64,000 nucleotides of DNA from a bacterium. GTDB lineage: Bacteria; Bdellovibrionota_C; UBA2361; RFPC01. A program made the translations under genes and the position numbers. Location of the stretch: positions 1-64,000 of the forward strand of contig JAUIBK010000020.1 in assembly GCA_030428205.1 (NCBI GenBank). The letters are read 5' to 3'. Below the pieces are notes generated by a model. That model did no database searches, was not told where the DNA came from, and worked only from the letters and a program-made list of their open reading frames with translations. Shown one piece after another: positions 54,943-64,000 of the stretch. Within the stretch, counting starts at the first letter, position 1. Each line of letters starts with the position of its first letter.

Positions 54943-55007
54943 AAAACGCGAAGGACGCGAAGAGCGCGAAGAAAGATGAGCTTCGCGCTCTTCACGTTAT
55001 AATTTTT
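54943..55007. terminator. hexamer-phased palindrome R4 with T-tract
   Basis: AAAACGCGAAGGACGCGAAG then AGCGCGAAG (54943-54971), right arm CTTCGCGCTCTTCACGTTAT (54981-55000), then AATTTTTTT. Right arm lacks one unit of the left. Likely ends the transcript of the GT-C-like gene. Confidence 0.7.
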
Positions 55008-55363
55008 TTAGGGTCGTCTACAGAGAGATGCTCTCGCTCTCCATCGGTGAACGATTGAACTCATCAGATCCGGATAGTTTCGCTCCTCAAGTGGCTATCT
55101 TGGGTGTAGACTGATTCTGAGGAGAAGGAGGGCTTGAGGGAGGGGCCTTAGATGGGAAGGAAGGGAGGCACCCGAATAGCCATTCTACTGCTCCTCTAAG
55201 TACTTGAAATTACCGTCTTTCAGACTCTTTTTTTTCTTGCCTCGCTACTTGTGTTACCACTCGGGTCTACGACGCGCTTGGGCGCGCAACGTGTTCTTTT
55301 TTCTCTCTTTTTCAAGCTTCACAGGGAATTTCTCTTTATCCCCGGGATAACTTCCGGGTTTGT
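55008..55363. other. gene-free leader before structured repeat copy 5
   Basis: No convincing gene, tRNA or promoter was seen. ATCCCCGGGAT and CCCGGGATAACTTCCGGG (55338-55359) give small hairpins just before copy 5. No THI-box/TPP-riboswitch signature (CTGAGA, CCTGATCxGGxTAATxCC) was found although a thiamine operon follows. Confidence 0.5.
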
Positions 55364-55475
55364 ATCCTCCCCGTGAGTGAAAACTTGCAGATTTTTGGAT
55401 CGGCAGGAGAAACGGAAGAAAGTGGCGATTCTGGTGGAAAGGCCTAATCGGCCTTGCGTTTTTTGCGGGGAGTAT
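55364..55475 (+). repeat. structured palindromic repeat, copy 5, upstream of thiS
   Basis: Outer stem ATCCTCCCCG (55364-55373) with CGGGGAGTAT (55466-55475), one mismatch. Inner hairpin AAGGCC-TAATC-GGCCTT (55439-55455) inside GGTGGAAAGGCC. GTGAAAACTT follows the left arm. TTTGCTCTCCCTCCGGGGGATC after the right arm is nearly identical to copy 1. It ends 53 nt before thiS. Confidence 0.7.
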
Positions 55476-55528
55476 TTGCTCTCCCTCCGGGGGATCGGTC
55501 TCTGTAACTGCTTGAATGTGGAGTGTGT

Positions 55529-57651
<2,123 letters not shown>

Positions 57652-57668
57652 CACAAAAGGAGAGCGCT

Positions 57669-58322
57669 ATGGAGCTCACTGTTGTTTCTTGTCATGCAGA
57701 GTATGATCCAGAGAAAGCTTGCGAAGAGCAGGCAGTGTTAGCAGAGCTTTTTTCTCGTGGCCTTGACACTTTTCATCTTAGAAAACCGACTTATTCCATC
57801 ACTGAAATGCGGGCTTGGATGGATGCGCTACCGCAAGAGTATCACTCTAAGATTGTTGTTCATTCTTTTCATGACCTCGCACTTGAGTATGAACTTAAAG
57901 GGATACATCTTACCACACGCCAACGTACAAAATGTATGCAGAGTAAGCGCCAAGTTGAGTTTCTTATGCAAAAGAGGCCAGAGCTAGTGCTCTCAACTTC
58001 TTTTCATGATCTCGATGAGCTTCGTTTTGCACCGAGCAGATACCGCTATGTGTTTTTGAGCCCGATTTATGACAGTATCTCGAAGCCTCACTACCGTTCT
58101 AACTTTGAAAATCACAAGCTCTTGGGAGAGACTGTGAAAATGTCACGCAATCATGTGTATGCTCTTGGTGGGATCACCGGCGACAAGATTGACGAGGTTC
58201 GTACTATCGGCTTCCACGGTGTTGCTCTACTTGGAGCTATCTGGAGAAGTGATCATCCGGTTCAGTCCTTTGAGGATATACAGGCAAAATGTCAGAGCCT
58301 TCAGAATGTGTGCTCAGCATAG
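57669..58322 (+). CDS. thiamine phosphate synthase paralogue (ThiE/TenI-like)
   Basis: 217 aa TIM barrel. It keeps a TMP-synthase skeleton (FHLRKP, VVHSFHDLALEYELKGIHLTTR, YVFLSPIYDSISKPHY, YALGGIT, GVALLGAIW) but lacks the full NDR and GVHLGQxD motifs seen in the true ThiE two genes on. In Bacteroidetes a similar extra ThiE-like gene sits between thiC and thiD, in my memory. It could be a TenI-like thiazole tautomerase or a degenerate synthase. Its end overlaps thiD by 34 nt. Strong RBS GGAG 8 nt upstream. Confidence 0.7.
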   Translation: MELTVVSCHAEYDPEKACEEQAVLAELFSRGLDTFHLRKPTYSITEMRAWMDALPQEYHSKIVVHSFHDLALEYELKGIHLTTRQRTKCMQSKRQVEFLMQKRPELVLSTSFHDLDELRFAPSRYRYVFLSPIYDSISKPHYRSNFENHKLLGETVKMSRNHVYALGGITGDKIDEVRTIGFHGVALLGAIWRSDHPVQSFEDIQAKCQSLQNVCSA

Positions 58323-59029
58323 CTGGATTTGATCCTAGCGGTGGGGCTGGGGTTCTCTCCGACGGTAAAACTTTTGAATCTTGTAGCGTGCGTGGACTTG
58401 CTGTCTGCACGGCGTTAACGTATCAGACAGACTCTAAGTTTTTCGGACTGCATTGGTGTACACAAGAAGAGATCTCTGCTCAGCTCGATCCCCTTCTTGA
58501 ACGGTTTTCACCGAAAGTAGCAAAAATAGGAATCATAGAGAATCTGGCTGTGCTCGAAGCGGTTCTCCATAAGCTTGAGCATGCAGGTGTGAACTTTGTC
58601 CTTTGGGATCCCGTGTTCAAAGCTTCTGCTGGATTTGCCTTTCACGATTCATTTGAGCAACAGCAGCTTGAGCGAGTTCTTTCTCTTGTCAGTTTGGTTA
58701 CTCCAAATTGTGGTGAGTATGAAGCGCTAGGAGGGGGAAATCTTTTAACCCCTTGTCTTGTCACAGGACGAGAAGAAGGAGGTGAGGTAAAAGACACTCT
58801 TTTTCAAGGTGGAAAAGAAGTTCGGAGCTGGTCACACAAAAAACTGGATTCATGTGAAAAACACGGCTCAGGTTGTGTACTCTCGTCAGCACTTGTTTCT
58901 CGTGTAGCACGTGGTGATTCTCTGGAAGGTGCGTGCTCGTTTGCCATCGAGTATATCTCAACGTACCTTCAAAGCTCTTCAGATCTCCTAGGGTGGCATA
59001 CTTCTCTTCGAAAGATAGGAGAAGCATAA
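58289..59029 (+). CDS. thiD: hydroxymethylpyrimidine (phosphate) kinase ThiD
   Basis: 246 aa ribokinase-like enzyme phosphorylating HMP-P to HMP-PP. LSIAGFDPSGGAGVLSDGKTFE is the classical N terminus; TPNCGEYEALGG and the final GSGCVLSSALVSRVARGDSL anion-hole motif are present. The ATG at 58289 overlaps the preceding gene by 34 nt and its TAA overlaps the next ATG by 1 nt, so translational coupling is likely. A bit shorter than E. coli ThiD (266). Confidence 0.92.
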   Translation: MSEPSECVLSIAGFDPSGGAGVLSDGKTFESCSVRGLAVCTALTYQTDSKFFGLHWCTQEEISAQLDPLLERFSPKVAKIGIIENLAVLEAVLHKLEHAGVNFVLWDPVFKASAGFAFHDSFEQQQLERVLSLVSLVTPNCGEYEALGGGNLLTPCLVTGREEGGEVKDTLFQGGKEVRSWSHKKLDSCEKHGSGCVLSSALVSRVARGDSLEGACSFAIEYISTYLQSSSDLLGWHTSLRKIGEA

Positions 59030-59667
59030 TGTCTGTTATTGCACGTTTTCAATTTCTTACCCACGACAGTCCTTTGATGACACATGCTGAGCAAGCGGAG
59101 CTCGTATGTTCTGCAGGGGGAAGGTGGATTCAGTTTCGAACGAAGGGTAAAGAGTATACCGAGTGGCGCCGTTTGGCGTGTGAAGTGCAAGAGGTTTGTC
59201 GATCGTTTGGTGCAACATTTCTTATTAATGATAATGTTCGGATTGCTAAAGAGATTGGTGCAGATGGCGTGCATCTTGGAAAGCTTGATATGCCACCACG
59301 AGAAGCGCGCACTATGCTGGGCGAGGATTTTCTCATTGGTGGGACTGCGAATATCGCCGACGATCTCCTTTATTTGCACGATTGCGGAGTAGATTACATT
59401 GGGCTAGGCCCATACCGTTTTACACAAACAAAGCAAAATCTGAGTCCTGTGCTTGGCTCAGGAGGAATTCAACGAACAGTGACAAGGCATCGAGAGTCCT
59501 CTACGATACCTGTTGTTGCTATTGGAGGCATAATGCATACGGATCTTATGGATCTTGCATCAACTGGAGTGCACGGTGTGGCGCTTTCTTCGTCTATCTT
59601 ATCTCATGAGAATCCCCTGGAAGCCGTGATAGAATTTGTAGAAACAATGAAGGAGTGGGACGTATGA
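59029..59667 (+). CDS. thiE: thiamine phosphate synthase ThiE
   Basis: 212 aa, joining HMP-PP and thiazole phosphate to thiamine phosphate. Complete ThiE motifs: [42 protein letters not shown] (for GxSxH), [22 protein letters not shown] and GVALSSSI. The ATG at 59029 shares the A of the thiD TAA stop. It overlaps thiG (ATG 59664) by 4 nt. It is the likely active synthase, the first paralogue being the divergent one. Confidence 0.93.
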   Translation: MSVIARFQFLTHDSPLMTHAEQAELVCSAGGRWIQFRTKGKEYTEWRRLACEVQEVCRSFGATFLINDNVRIAKEIGADGVHLGKLDMPPREARTMLGEDFLIGGTANIADDLLYLHDCGVDYIGLGPYRFTQTKQNLSPVLGSGGIQRTVTRHRESSTIPVVAIGGIMHTDLMDLASTGVHGVALSSSILSHENPLEAVIEFVETMKEWDV

Positions 59668-60434
59668 AGAAGCTTTCATTAGGAGGAAGGGAGTTTGACT
59701 CTCGACTCTTTTTAGGCACAGGAAAGTTCTCTTCTCCTGCGCTTATGTGCCAAGCTATAGAAGCATCGGGAACTGAGCTTGTTACTGTCGCTTTAAAGCG
59801 TATGCAGCTTGCTGACGAGCAAGATCAAATGCGAGATTTCTCTTCCCTTCCTGGAGTGTCACTCCTTCCCAATACATCAGGTGTACGTACGGCAGAAGAA
59901 GCTGTATTTTGTGCCAAGCTTGCAAGAGAAGCACTTGATACAAATTGGCTCAAACTTGAGATCCATCCAGATCCGAAGTATCTCTTGCCCGATCCTATTG
60001 AAACACTTCAAGCCGCTGAGCTGCTTGTCAAAGAAGGGTTTATCGTTCTGCCTTATATACATGCGGATCCGGTGCTCTGCAAAAGACTTGAAGAAGTTGG
60101 TGTTGCAGCTGTTATGCCCCTTGCTGCCCCAATTGGAAGTAATAAAGGTCTTCGCATGCAAGATATGCTTGAGATCATCATTGAGCAGAGTACGGTACCT
60201 GTTGTCGTGGATGCTGGTATTGGAGCGCCCTCACATGCAGCCCATGCGTTTGAACTTGGCGCTGACGCCGTATTGGTCAATACAGCTATTGCAGTTGCCG
60301 ATGATCCGGTAAGCATGGCTGAAGCTTTCAAGTTTGCTACTGAAGCTGGAAGGCGAGGATTTGAAGCAAAACTGGCACCTGAGCAACGTCATGCTCAAGC
60401 AAGTAGTCCGCTGACGGCATTTCTTGGAGGATAG
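59664..60434 (+). CDS. thiG: thiazole synthase ThiG
   Basis: 256 aa TIM barrel that condenses DXP, dehydroglycine and ThiS thiocarboxylate into the thiazole. Key segments: [49 protein letters not shown] (catalytic Lys), [19 protein letters not shown] and [25 protein letters not shown]. Overlaps thiE by 4 nt (ATGA); RBS AGGAG lies 10 nt before its ATG. The GTG of thiH begins 5 nt after its stop. Confidence 0.95.
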   Translation: MKKLSLGGREFDSRLFLGTGKFSSPALMCQAIEASGTELVTVALKRMQLADEQDQMRDFSSLPGVSLLPNTSGVRTAEEAVFCAKLAREALDTNWLKLEIHPDPKYLLPDPIETLQAAELLVKEGFIVLPYIHADPVLCKRLEEVGVAAVMPLAAPIGSNKGLRMQDMLEIIIEQSTVPVVVDAGIGAPSHAAHAFELGADAVLVNTAIAVADDPVSMAEAFKFATEAGRRGFEAKLAPEQRHAQASSPLTAFLGG

Positions 60435-60439
60435 CACCC

Positions 60440-61573
60440 GTGAACTTTGACAAAGTTTTTGATGCTCATCCTTGGGAAAATGTTGAAGCCTACATACGAG
60501 GGATAAGCGTTCGCGATGTCGAAAGTGCGCTTTCACGTGTCGGCAAGATGTCCCCTTATGATTTCTTAGCGCTTCTTTCTCCAGAAGCAAAGCCGTATCT
60601 CGAAGAGATGGCGCAGCTCTCCTTTGCCCTCACCCGTAAGCGATTTGGTAAGACTATACAGATGTATGCTCCTCTGTATCTCTCCAATGAGTGCAGTAAC
60701 ATATGTACTTACTGTGGTTTTCGATACGATAACGACCTTAAGCGAAAGACGCTCTCTGATGAAGAAATTCTTGCAGAGGCTCATGAGATAAAGCGCCACG
60801 GCTTTGATCACCTCCTTCTTGTTACTGGCGAGGCGCAGCGGACAGTAGGAATGCCCTATTTTTTGAGGGCCATTGAACTTCTACGCCCACTTTTTTCAAA
60901 CATTTCTTTTGAAGTTCAGCCTCTTGATCAACCTGAGTACGAAACGCTCTCCAAAGAAGGAGTTCACTCGGTGTTAGTCTATCAAGAGACATATAACGAA
61001 AAACAGTACCGCGTGTATCACCCAAAAGGAAAAAAATCGAATTTTCGCTACCGACTTGAAACCCCTGAGCGGATAGGGCGAGCAGGAATTCATAAGACCG
61101 GAATTGGAGTTTTGCTCGGCCTTGAAGATTGGAGAGTTGATAGCTTTTTTGTTGCTCTTCATTTAGCATACTTGCGGAAAACATTTTGGAAGACGAAGTA
61201 TTCTCTGTCGTTTCCACGGCTTCGCCCGGCCGAAGGTTACACTGCGCCAAATTCACCGTTAACTGATAGTGACTTCGTGCAACTTCTCTGTGCTTTTCGA
61301 CTCTTTGATGAGAACGTAGAGCTCTCTCTTTCAACTCGCGAAAACCCGACCTTTCGTGAACACCTCCTTCCACTTGGAATAACAACAACAAGCGCTGGAT
61401 CAAAAACAGAGCCTGGTGGATACACCGCCCCTTCTAAGGCACTGAAGCAGTTTGAGATATCTGATGAGCGAAGCGCTGAGGAGTTTGCTGAGGTGATTCG
61501 TAGGCAAGGTCTTGAGCCTGTTTGGAAAGATTGGGATAGAAGCTTTCAGGGGATATGTGAGGAAAGTTTATAA
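60440..61573 (+). CDS. thiH: 2-iminoacetate synthase ThiH
   Basis: 377 aa radical-SAM enzyme cleaving tyrosine to give dehydroglycine for ThiG. The cluster motif is YLSNECSNICTYCGFRYDN (CxxxCxxC). LLVTGEAQRTVGMPYF, VYQETYNEKQYRVYHPKGKKSNF and RPAEG are typical. GTG start, 5 nt after the thiG stop. Its TAA stop (61571-61573) is part of palindrome R5. Requires oxygen-sensitive chemistry, unlike ThiO users. Confidence 0.95.
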   Translation: MNFDKVFDAHPWENVEAYIRGISVRDVESALSRVGKMSPYDFLALLSPEAKPYLEEMAQLSFALTRKRFGKTIQMYAPLYLSNECSNICTYCGFRYDNDLKRKTLSDEEILAEAHEIKRHGFDHLLLVTGEAQRTVGMPYFLRAIELLRPLFSNISFEVQPLDQPEYETLSKEGVHSVLVYQETYNEKQYRVYHPKGKKSNFRYRLETPERIGRAGIHKTGIGVLLGLEDWRVDSFFVALHLAYLRKTFWKTKYSLSFPRLRPAEGYTAPNSPLTDSDFVQLLCAFRLFDENVELSLSTRENPTFREHLLPLGITTTSAGSKTEPGGYTAPSKALKQFEISDERSAEEFAEVIRRQGLEPVWKDWDRSFQGICEESL

Positions 61574-61645
61574 CGCGAAGTACGCGATGTACGCGAAGAG
61601 AGAAGAGCTTCGCGTACATCGCGTACCTCGCGTTATAATTTTTTT
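61568..61645. repeat. hexamer-phased palindrome R5 inside the thiamine operon
   Basis: TTATAACGCGAAGTACGCGA then TGTACGCGAAG (61568-61598) pairs with CTTCGCGTACATCGCGTACC then TCGCGTTATAA (61608-61638) with one mismatch, followed by TTTTTTT. The left arm supplies the thiH stop codon. Such a hairpin with a T-tract could terminate most transcripts before thiF, which lies 15 nt past the T-tract. Confidence 0.75.
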
Positions 61646-61659
61646 GTAAGATTAGCGCG

Positions 61660-62772
61660 ATGACATTAACGAAAGAAGAACACCAACGCTACGCTCGTCA
61701 AACGATCCTTCCGGAAGTTGGTAAAGCCGGTCAAGAGAGACTTAAAAACTCAAGCGTCATATGTATTGGTGCTGGAGGGCTTGGGTGCCCAGCCTTGACG
61801 TACCTTGCAGCAAGTGGCGTTGGTGCGATTTTCATCGTTGATGGTGATACTGTTTCTGCGTCAAATCTCCACCGTCAAACTCTTTTTACAGAAACTGAAG
61901 TAGGAGAGAGCAAAGCACTTGTAGCCGCGCGAAAACTTCAACAGCAAAATCCACACATCACATGTAAAGCTGTCTGTGAATCTCTTACGGCGAATAATGC
62001 ACAGAGTATTCTTGCAGGATATGATCTTGTACTTGATGGAAGCGATAACTTTGCAACTCGCTACCTTGTTAATGATGCTTGTCTTACACTAGATCTGCCA
62101 TTTATCTCCGCATCTATTTTTCGCTTTGAAGGGCAAGTAGGGGTATTTAATGCTCCGATGAGCTCTGGAAAACGCTCAGCGAGCTACCGCTGTCTTTTTC
62201 CCGAGCCTCCTTCTCTCAAAGAGAGGCCCCCGTGTTCTGAGGTTGGGGTTCTTCCTGTGGTGCCTGGTCTTATTGGTGTCTTTCAAGCAAGCGAGGCACT
62301 TTCGTTTCTTCTTGCAGGAGAAGTGACTTCCTCAAAAACTTTTTTCAGGTACAATCTCCGCTCACACGCTTTTTTCTCGTCAGTAGTTCCGCGAGATGAG
62401 GAGCTCTGTGAGAGCACAAGGATTTTATCGCAAAGTGATTATGAGGCCCTTATGAGTGATAGTTGTGGATGTGGTTCGGATCTTTCAAAAGTAAGAGAAC
62501 GCAATGCGCAAGAGGTAGTGTCCTTGGCTGAGAAAGGAGCCGTCCACCTCATCGACGTACGAGAGCCTTTCGAGCGTGAGGCTTTTCATATTGGTGGAGA
62601 GCATATTCCCTTGGCGATGCTTGACGGTTCAGTAAAGCAGATACCGCAAGATAAAGAGGTTGTTCTCTATTGCCACAGTGGTATACGTAGTTTTCAAGCA
62701 ATACAATTTCTTCAGCAAGAATACGGTTTAACCAACTTAACAAATATGAAGGGAGGAGTTGCTGCTCTCTAA
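61660..62772 (+). CDS. thiF: ThiF/MoeB-family adenylyltransferase with a C-terminal rhodanese domain
   Basis: 370 aa. E1-like N-terminal domain: RYARQTILPEVGKAGQERL, VICIGAGGLGCPALTYLAASG (nucleotide loop), DGDTVSASNLHRQTLF and DGSDNFATRYLVND. Rhodanese domain (~280-370) with persulfide Cys in VVLYCHSGIRSFQ. The usual zinc-binding Cys pairs (CYRCL ... CxxC) are partly lost: SYRCLFPEPP has one Cys, the later site ELCEST also one. It adenylates ThiS and could relay sulfur itself. Palindrome R5 separates it from thiH. RBS weak. Confidence 0.85.
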   Translation: MTLTKEEHQRYARQTILPEVGKAGQERLKNSSVICIGAGGLGCPALTYLAASGVGAIFIVDGDTVSASNLHRQTLFTETEVGESKALVAARKLQQQNPHITCKAVCESLTANNAQSILAGYDLVLDGSDNFATRYLVNDACLTLDLPFISASIFRFEGQVGVFNAPMSSGKRSASYRCLFPEPPSLKERPPCSEVGVLPVVPGLIGVFQASEALSFLLAGEVTSSKTFFRYNLRSHAFFSSVVPRDEELCESTRILSQSDYEALMSDSCGCGSDLSKVRERNAQEVVSLAEKGAVHLIDVREPFEREAFHIGGEHIPLAMLDGSVKQIPQDKEVVLYCHSGIRSFQAIQFLQQEYGLTNLTNMKGGVAAL

Positions 62773-62782
62773 AGGATGCTCT

Positions 62783-63850
62783 ATGTCTCGACTTCTTACT
62801 GTCTTTCTCAGCTTGTTTTTTTTCACTTCGCTTCTGTTTGCTCAAGGCAAGCCAACCATAGGAGTGCTTTTGCCGCTGACTGGAGATGGAGCATCAATTG
62901 GAAAAGCATTTCAAAACGGAATTCAGCTAGGATTTGAGCGGTTACCTAAAGCCCTCAAAGAAAACATTGCGATTGTCTTTGAGGATGATGCAATGCAGTC
63001 TGTAAAGACAGTTGCTGCACTAAGAAAACTACAAAGCACTGAAAATCTCATCGCTGTGCTCACGTTTTCCTCAGGAACCTCACACGCGATTGCGCCAATT
63101 GTTGAGCGTGCAAAGTTACCTCTTGTTGCAGTAGCCTCTGATCCTCGGATTGTTGAGAACAAAGAGTGGGTTGTGAATTTTTGGGTTACGCCCGAAGAGG
63201 AGAGTCGCGTGCTTGTTCCTGAAGCTGTTCGACGAGGGTATAAGAAAGTCGCGATCATATCCGATATTCATGAAGGAGTGTATTCTGTACGGCGTGCATT
63301 TGACAGACTCAATAGTGGTCAAATGGAGGTAGTTTTTGATGAAGAGGTTCCTCTTGAATTGAAAGATTTTCGTACAATTTTAGCGAAACTCAAAACAAAA
63401 AAGTATGATGCTATTATGCCCCTGCTCTTTCCTGGGCAGCTCTCTGTATTTGCGAGACAAGCCCGAAAACAAGGTATAACGGCTCCGTTTTTTGGGTATG
63501 AACTCTTTGAAGATCGAAAAGAAGTTGAGGCTTCGGAAGGAGCGCTTGTTGGTGCTTGGTATGCTAATGCAAACGATCCTTCCAAGGAATTTTTGGCTGA
63601 ATACGATCGCCGTTTCCCAAATGATACATTCTACACGGCACCAAATGGTTACGACGCTATACATCTCATTGCATATGGATTTGCAAAAGGAGAGAGTCGC
63701 GAGTCGGTGCGAGATTTTCTCCATTCCGTAAAAGACTTTCCGGGTGTTCTTGGGAATATCTCAGCCTCAGGTGATAATCGTTTTAATTTGCCGGCGGCGA
63801 TTAAGCTTGTAACAAAAGACGGCTTCGAGCTGCTATCCAGCGCAGGATAG
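62783..63850 (+). CDS. periplasmic ligand-binding protein (Leu/Ile/Val-type ABC family)
   Basis: 355 aa from the ATG at 62783 (signal peptide 1-20, LLFA-QG). Family I binding protein (Peripla_BP_6): KPTIGVLLPLTGDGASIGKAFQNGIQLGFE, IAVLTFSSGTSHAIAPIVE, LPLVAVASDP, YDAIMPLLFPGQLSVFARQARKQG and NGYDAIHLIAYGFAKG. No permease or ATPase genes are adjacent in view. It starts 10 nt after the thiF stop and might bind a thiamine precursor, amino acid or peptide-like ligand. Ligand unknown. Confidence 0.8.
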   Translation: MSRLLTVFLSLFFFTSLLFAQGKPTIGVLLPLTGDGASIGKAFQNGIQLGFERLPKALKENIAIVFEDDAMQSVKTVAALRKLQSTENLIAVLTFSSGTSHAIAPIVERAKLPLVAVASDPRIVENKEWVVNFWVTPEEESRVLVPEAVRRGYKKVAIISDIHEGVYSVRRAFDRLNSGQMEVVFDEEVPLELKDFRTILAKLKTKKYDAIMPLLFPGQLSVFARQARKQGITAPFFGYELFEDRKEVEASEGALVGAWYANANDPSKEFLAEYDRRFPNDTFYTAPNGYDAIHLIAYGFAKGESRESVRDFLHSVKDFPGVLGNISASGDNRFNLPAAIKLVTKDGFELLSSAG

Positions 63851-64000
63851 TTTATTACTTTTTTGCTCTCTTTTTGAGAGGCTATCAAAGAGAAGGGCTC
63901 CAGAGCTAAAAACGAGGAATCCACAAAGAAATCCTGCGGTACCACTACCAAATGGAAGCCGCTCGCTTAGCGATGTGAGCTTTAGGGCAATGATAGCGAC
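63833..64000 (-). CDS. C-terminal end of a membrane protein (cut by window edge)
   Basis: The minus frame is open from the window edge to a TAG at 63835-63833, giving 55 residues. They include TAGFLCGFLVFSSGALLFDSL, a TM helix, after an amphipathic LTSLSERLPFGSG, and a charged tail (SKREQKSNKLS). The end overlaps the convergent binding-protein gene by 18 nt. Too little to name a family. Confidence 0.45.
   Translation of the reverse strand, partial: VAIIALKLTSLSERLPFGSGTAGFLCGFLVFSSGALLFDSLSKREQKSNKLSCAG

Noticed and set aside
55008-55528. TPP riboswitch upstream of thiS
   Set aside because: The inner loop wording CCTGATC/CTAATC looks like a fragment of the THI box, but CTGAGA and the CCTGATCxGGxTAATxCC core are absent, and the same element occurs near unrelated genes.

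Overview
The window carries a bacterial chromosome origin: dnaA, an oriC-like spacer, dnaN, recF and gyrB in canonical order, all on the + strand (about 14.1-21.2 kb). The organism looks Gram-negative and aerobic. GyrB has the long proteobacterial-type insert in its C-terminal half, and a gene at 26.2 kb resembles the MXAN_5187-type proteins of myxobacteria and relatives. A member of the former Deltaproteobacteria (Bdellovibrionota, Myxococcota or SAR324-like) is my best guess. This rests on remembered family features, not on a search. Some genes, namely the thiamine operon and the AMP nucleosidase, look more like Bacteroidetes versions and may have been transferred.

Layout. 0-6 kb: tail of an IS3-family transposase, an ORF6N DNA-binding gene, an unknown gene overlapping an MTA/SAH-type nucleosidase, a 400-bp island of hairpins, an AMP nucleosidase with no ordinary start codon, and a two-gene ABC exporter. 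6-11.2 kb (minus strand): RND/MMPL exporter, type III polyketide synthase, YceI protein and a geranylgeranyl-reductase-like flavoprotein, a likely lipid or polyketide cluster. 11.2-13.7 kb: membrane-anchored LuxR-type regulator and atpI-atpB-atpE. 14-21 kb: the origin region. 21-24.5 kb: DMT transporter, secreted lysine-rich protein, SGNH hydrolase. 24.5-31.2 kb: a tiny basic protein, glmU, the MXAN_5187-like gene, icd, a small membrane protein, aldo/keto reductase, and a nucleotidyltransferase/winged-helix pair. 31.2-37.6 kb: a long palindromic MITE-like element, a polytopic GT-C-like protein, YqeY, a DtxR-family regulator, a fatty acid desaturase and an unknown protein. 37.9-41.8 kb: two secreted proteins (LamG/beta-helix and cysteine-rich repeats). 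41.8-46.9 kb: sco and a caa3-type cytochrome oxidase operon. 47-52.8 kb: phosphodiesterase, membrane PH-like protein, and a glutamate-cysteine-ligase-like (GCS2) gene, a CYTH-domain gene and an aspartoacylase/succinylglutamate-desuccinylase-type peptidase. 53-54.9 kb: TrpR/YerC regulator and a GT-C-like membrane protein. 55.5-62.8 kb: thiS-thiC-thiE-like-thiD-thiE-thiG-thiH-thiF. The window ends with a periplasmic amino-acid-type binding protein and the tail of a membrane protein.

The most unusual signal lies between genes. Five copies of an imperfect-palindromic element (2.6, 2.7, 40.25, 40.38 and 55.4 kb) share a long outer stem (ATAC-CCCCGC type). Four of them carry an inner hairpin with an invariant-length TGATC/TAATC loop whose stem changes on both sides, which is what a structured RNA or mobile palindrome would show. 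A second family, hexamer-phased palindromes built from units such as CGCGAAG, sits 3' of several genes and usually ends in a T-tract. The DnaA-trio at oriC, with six perfect repeats, is also clear.
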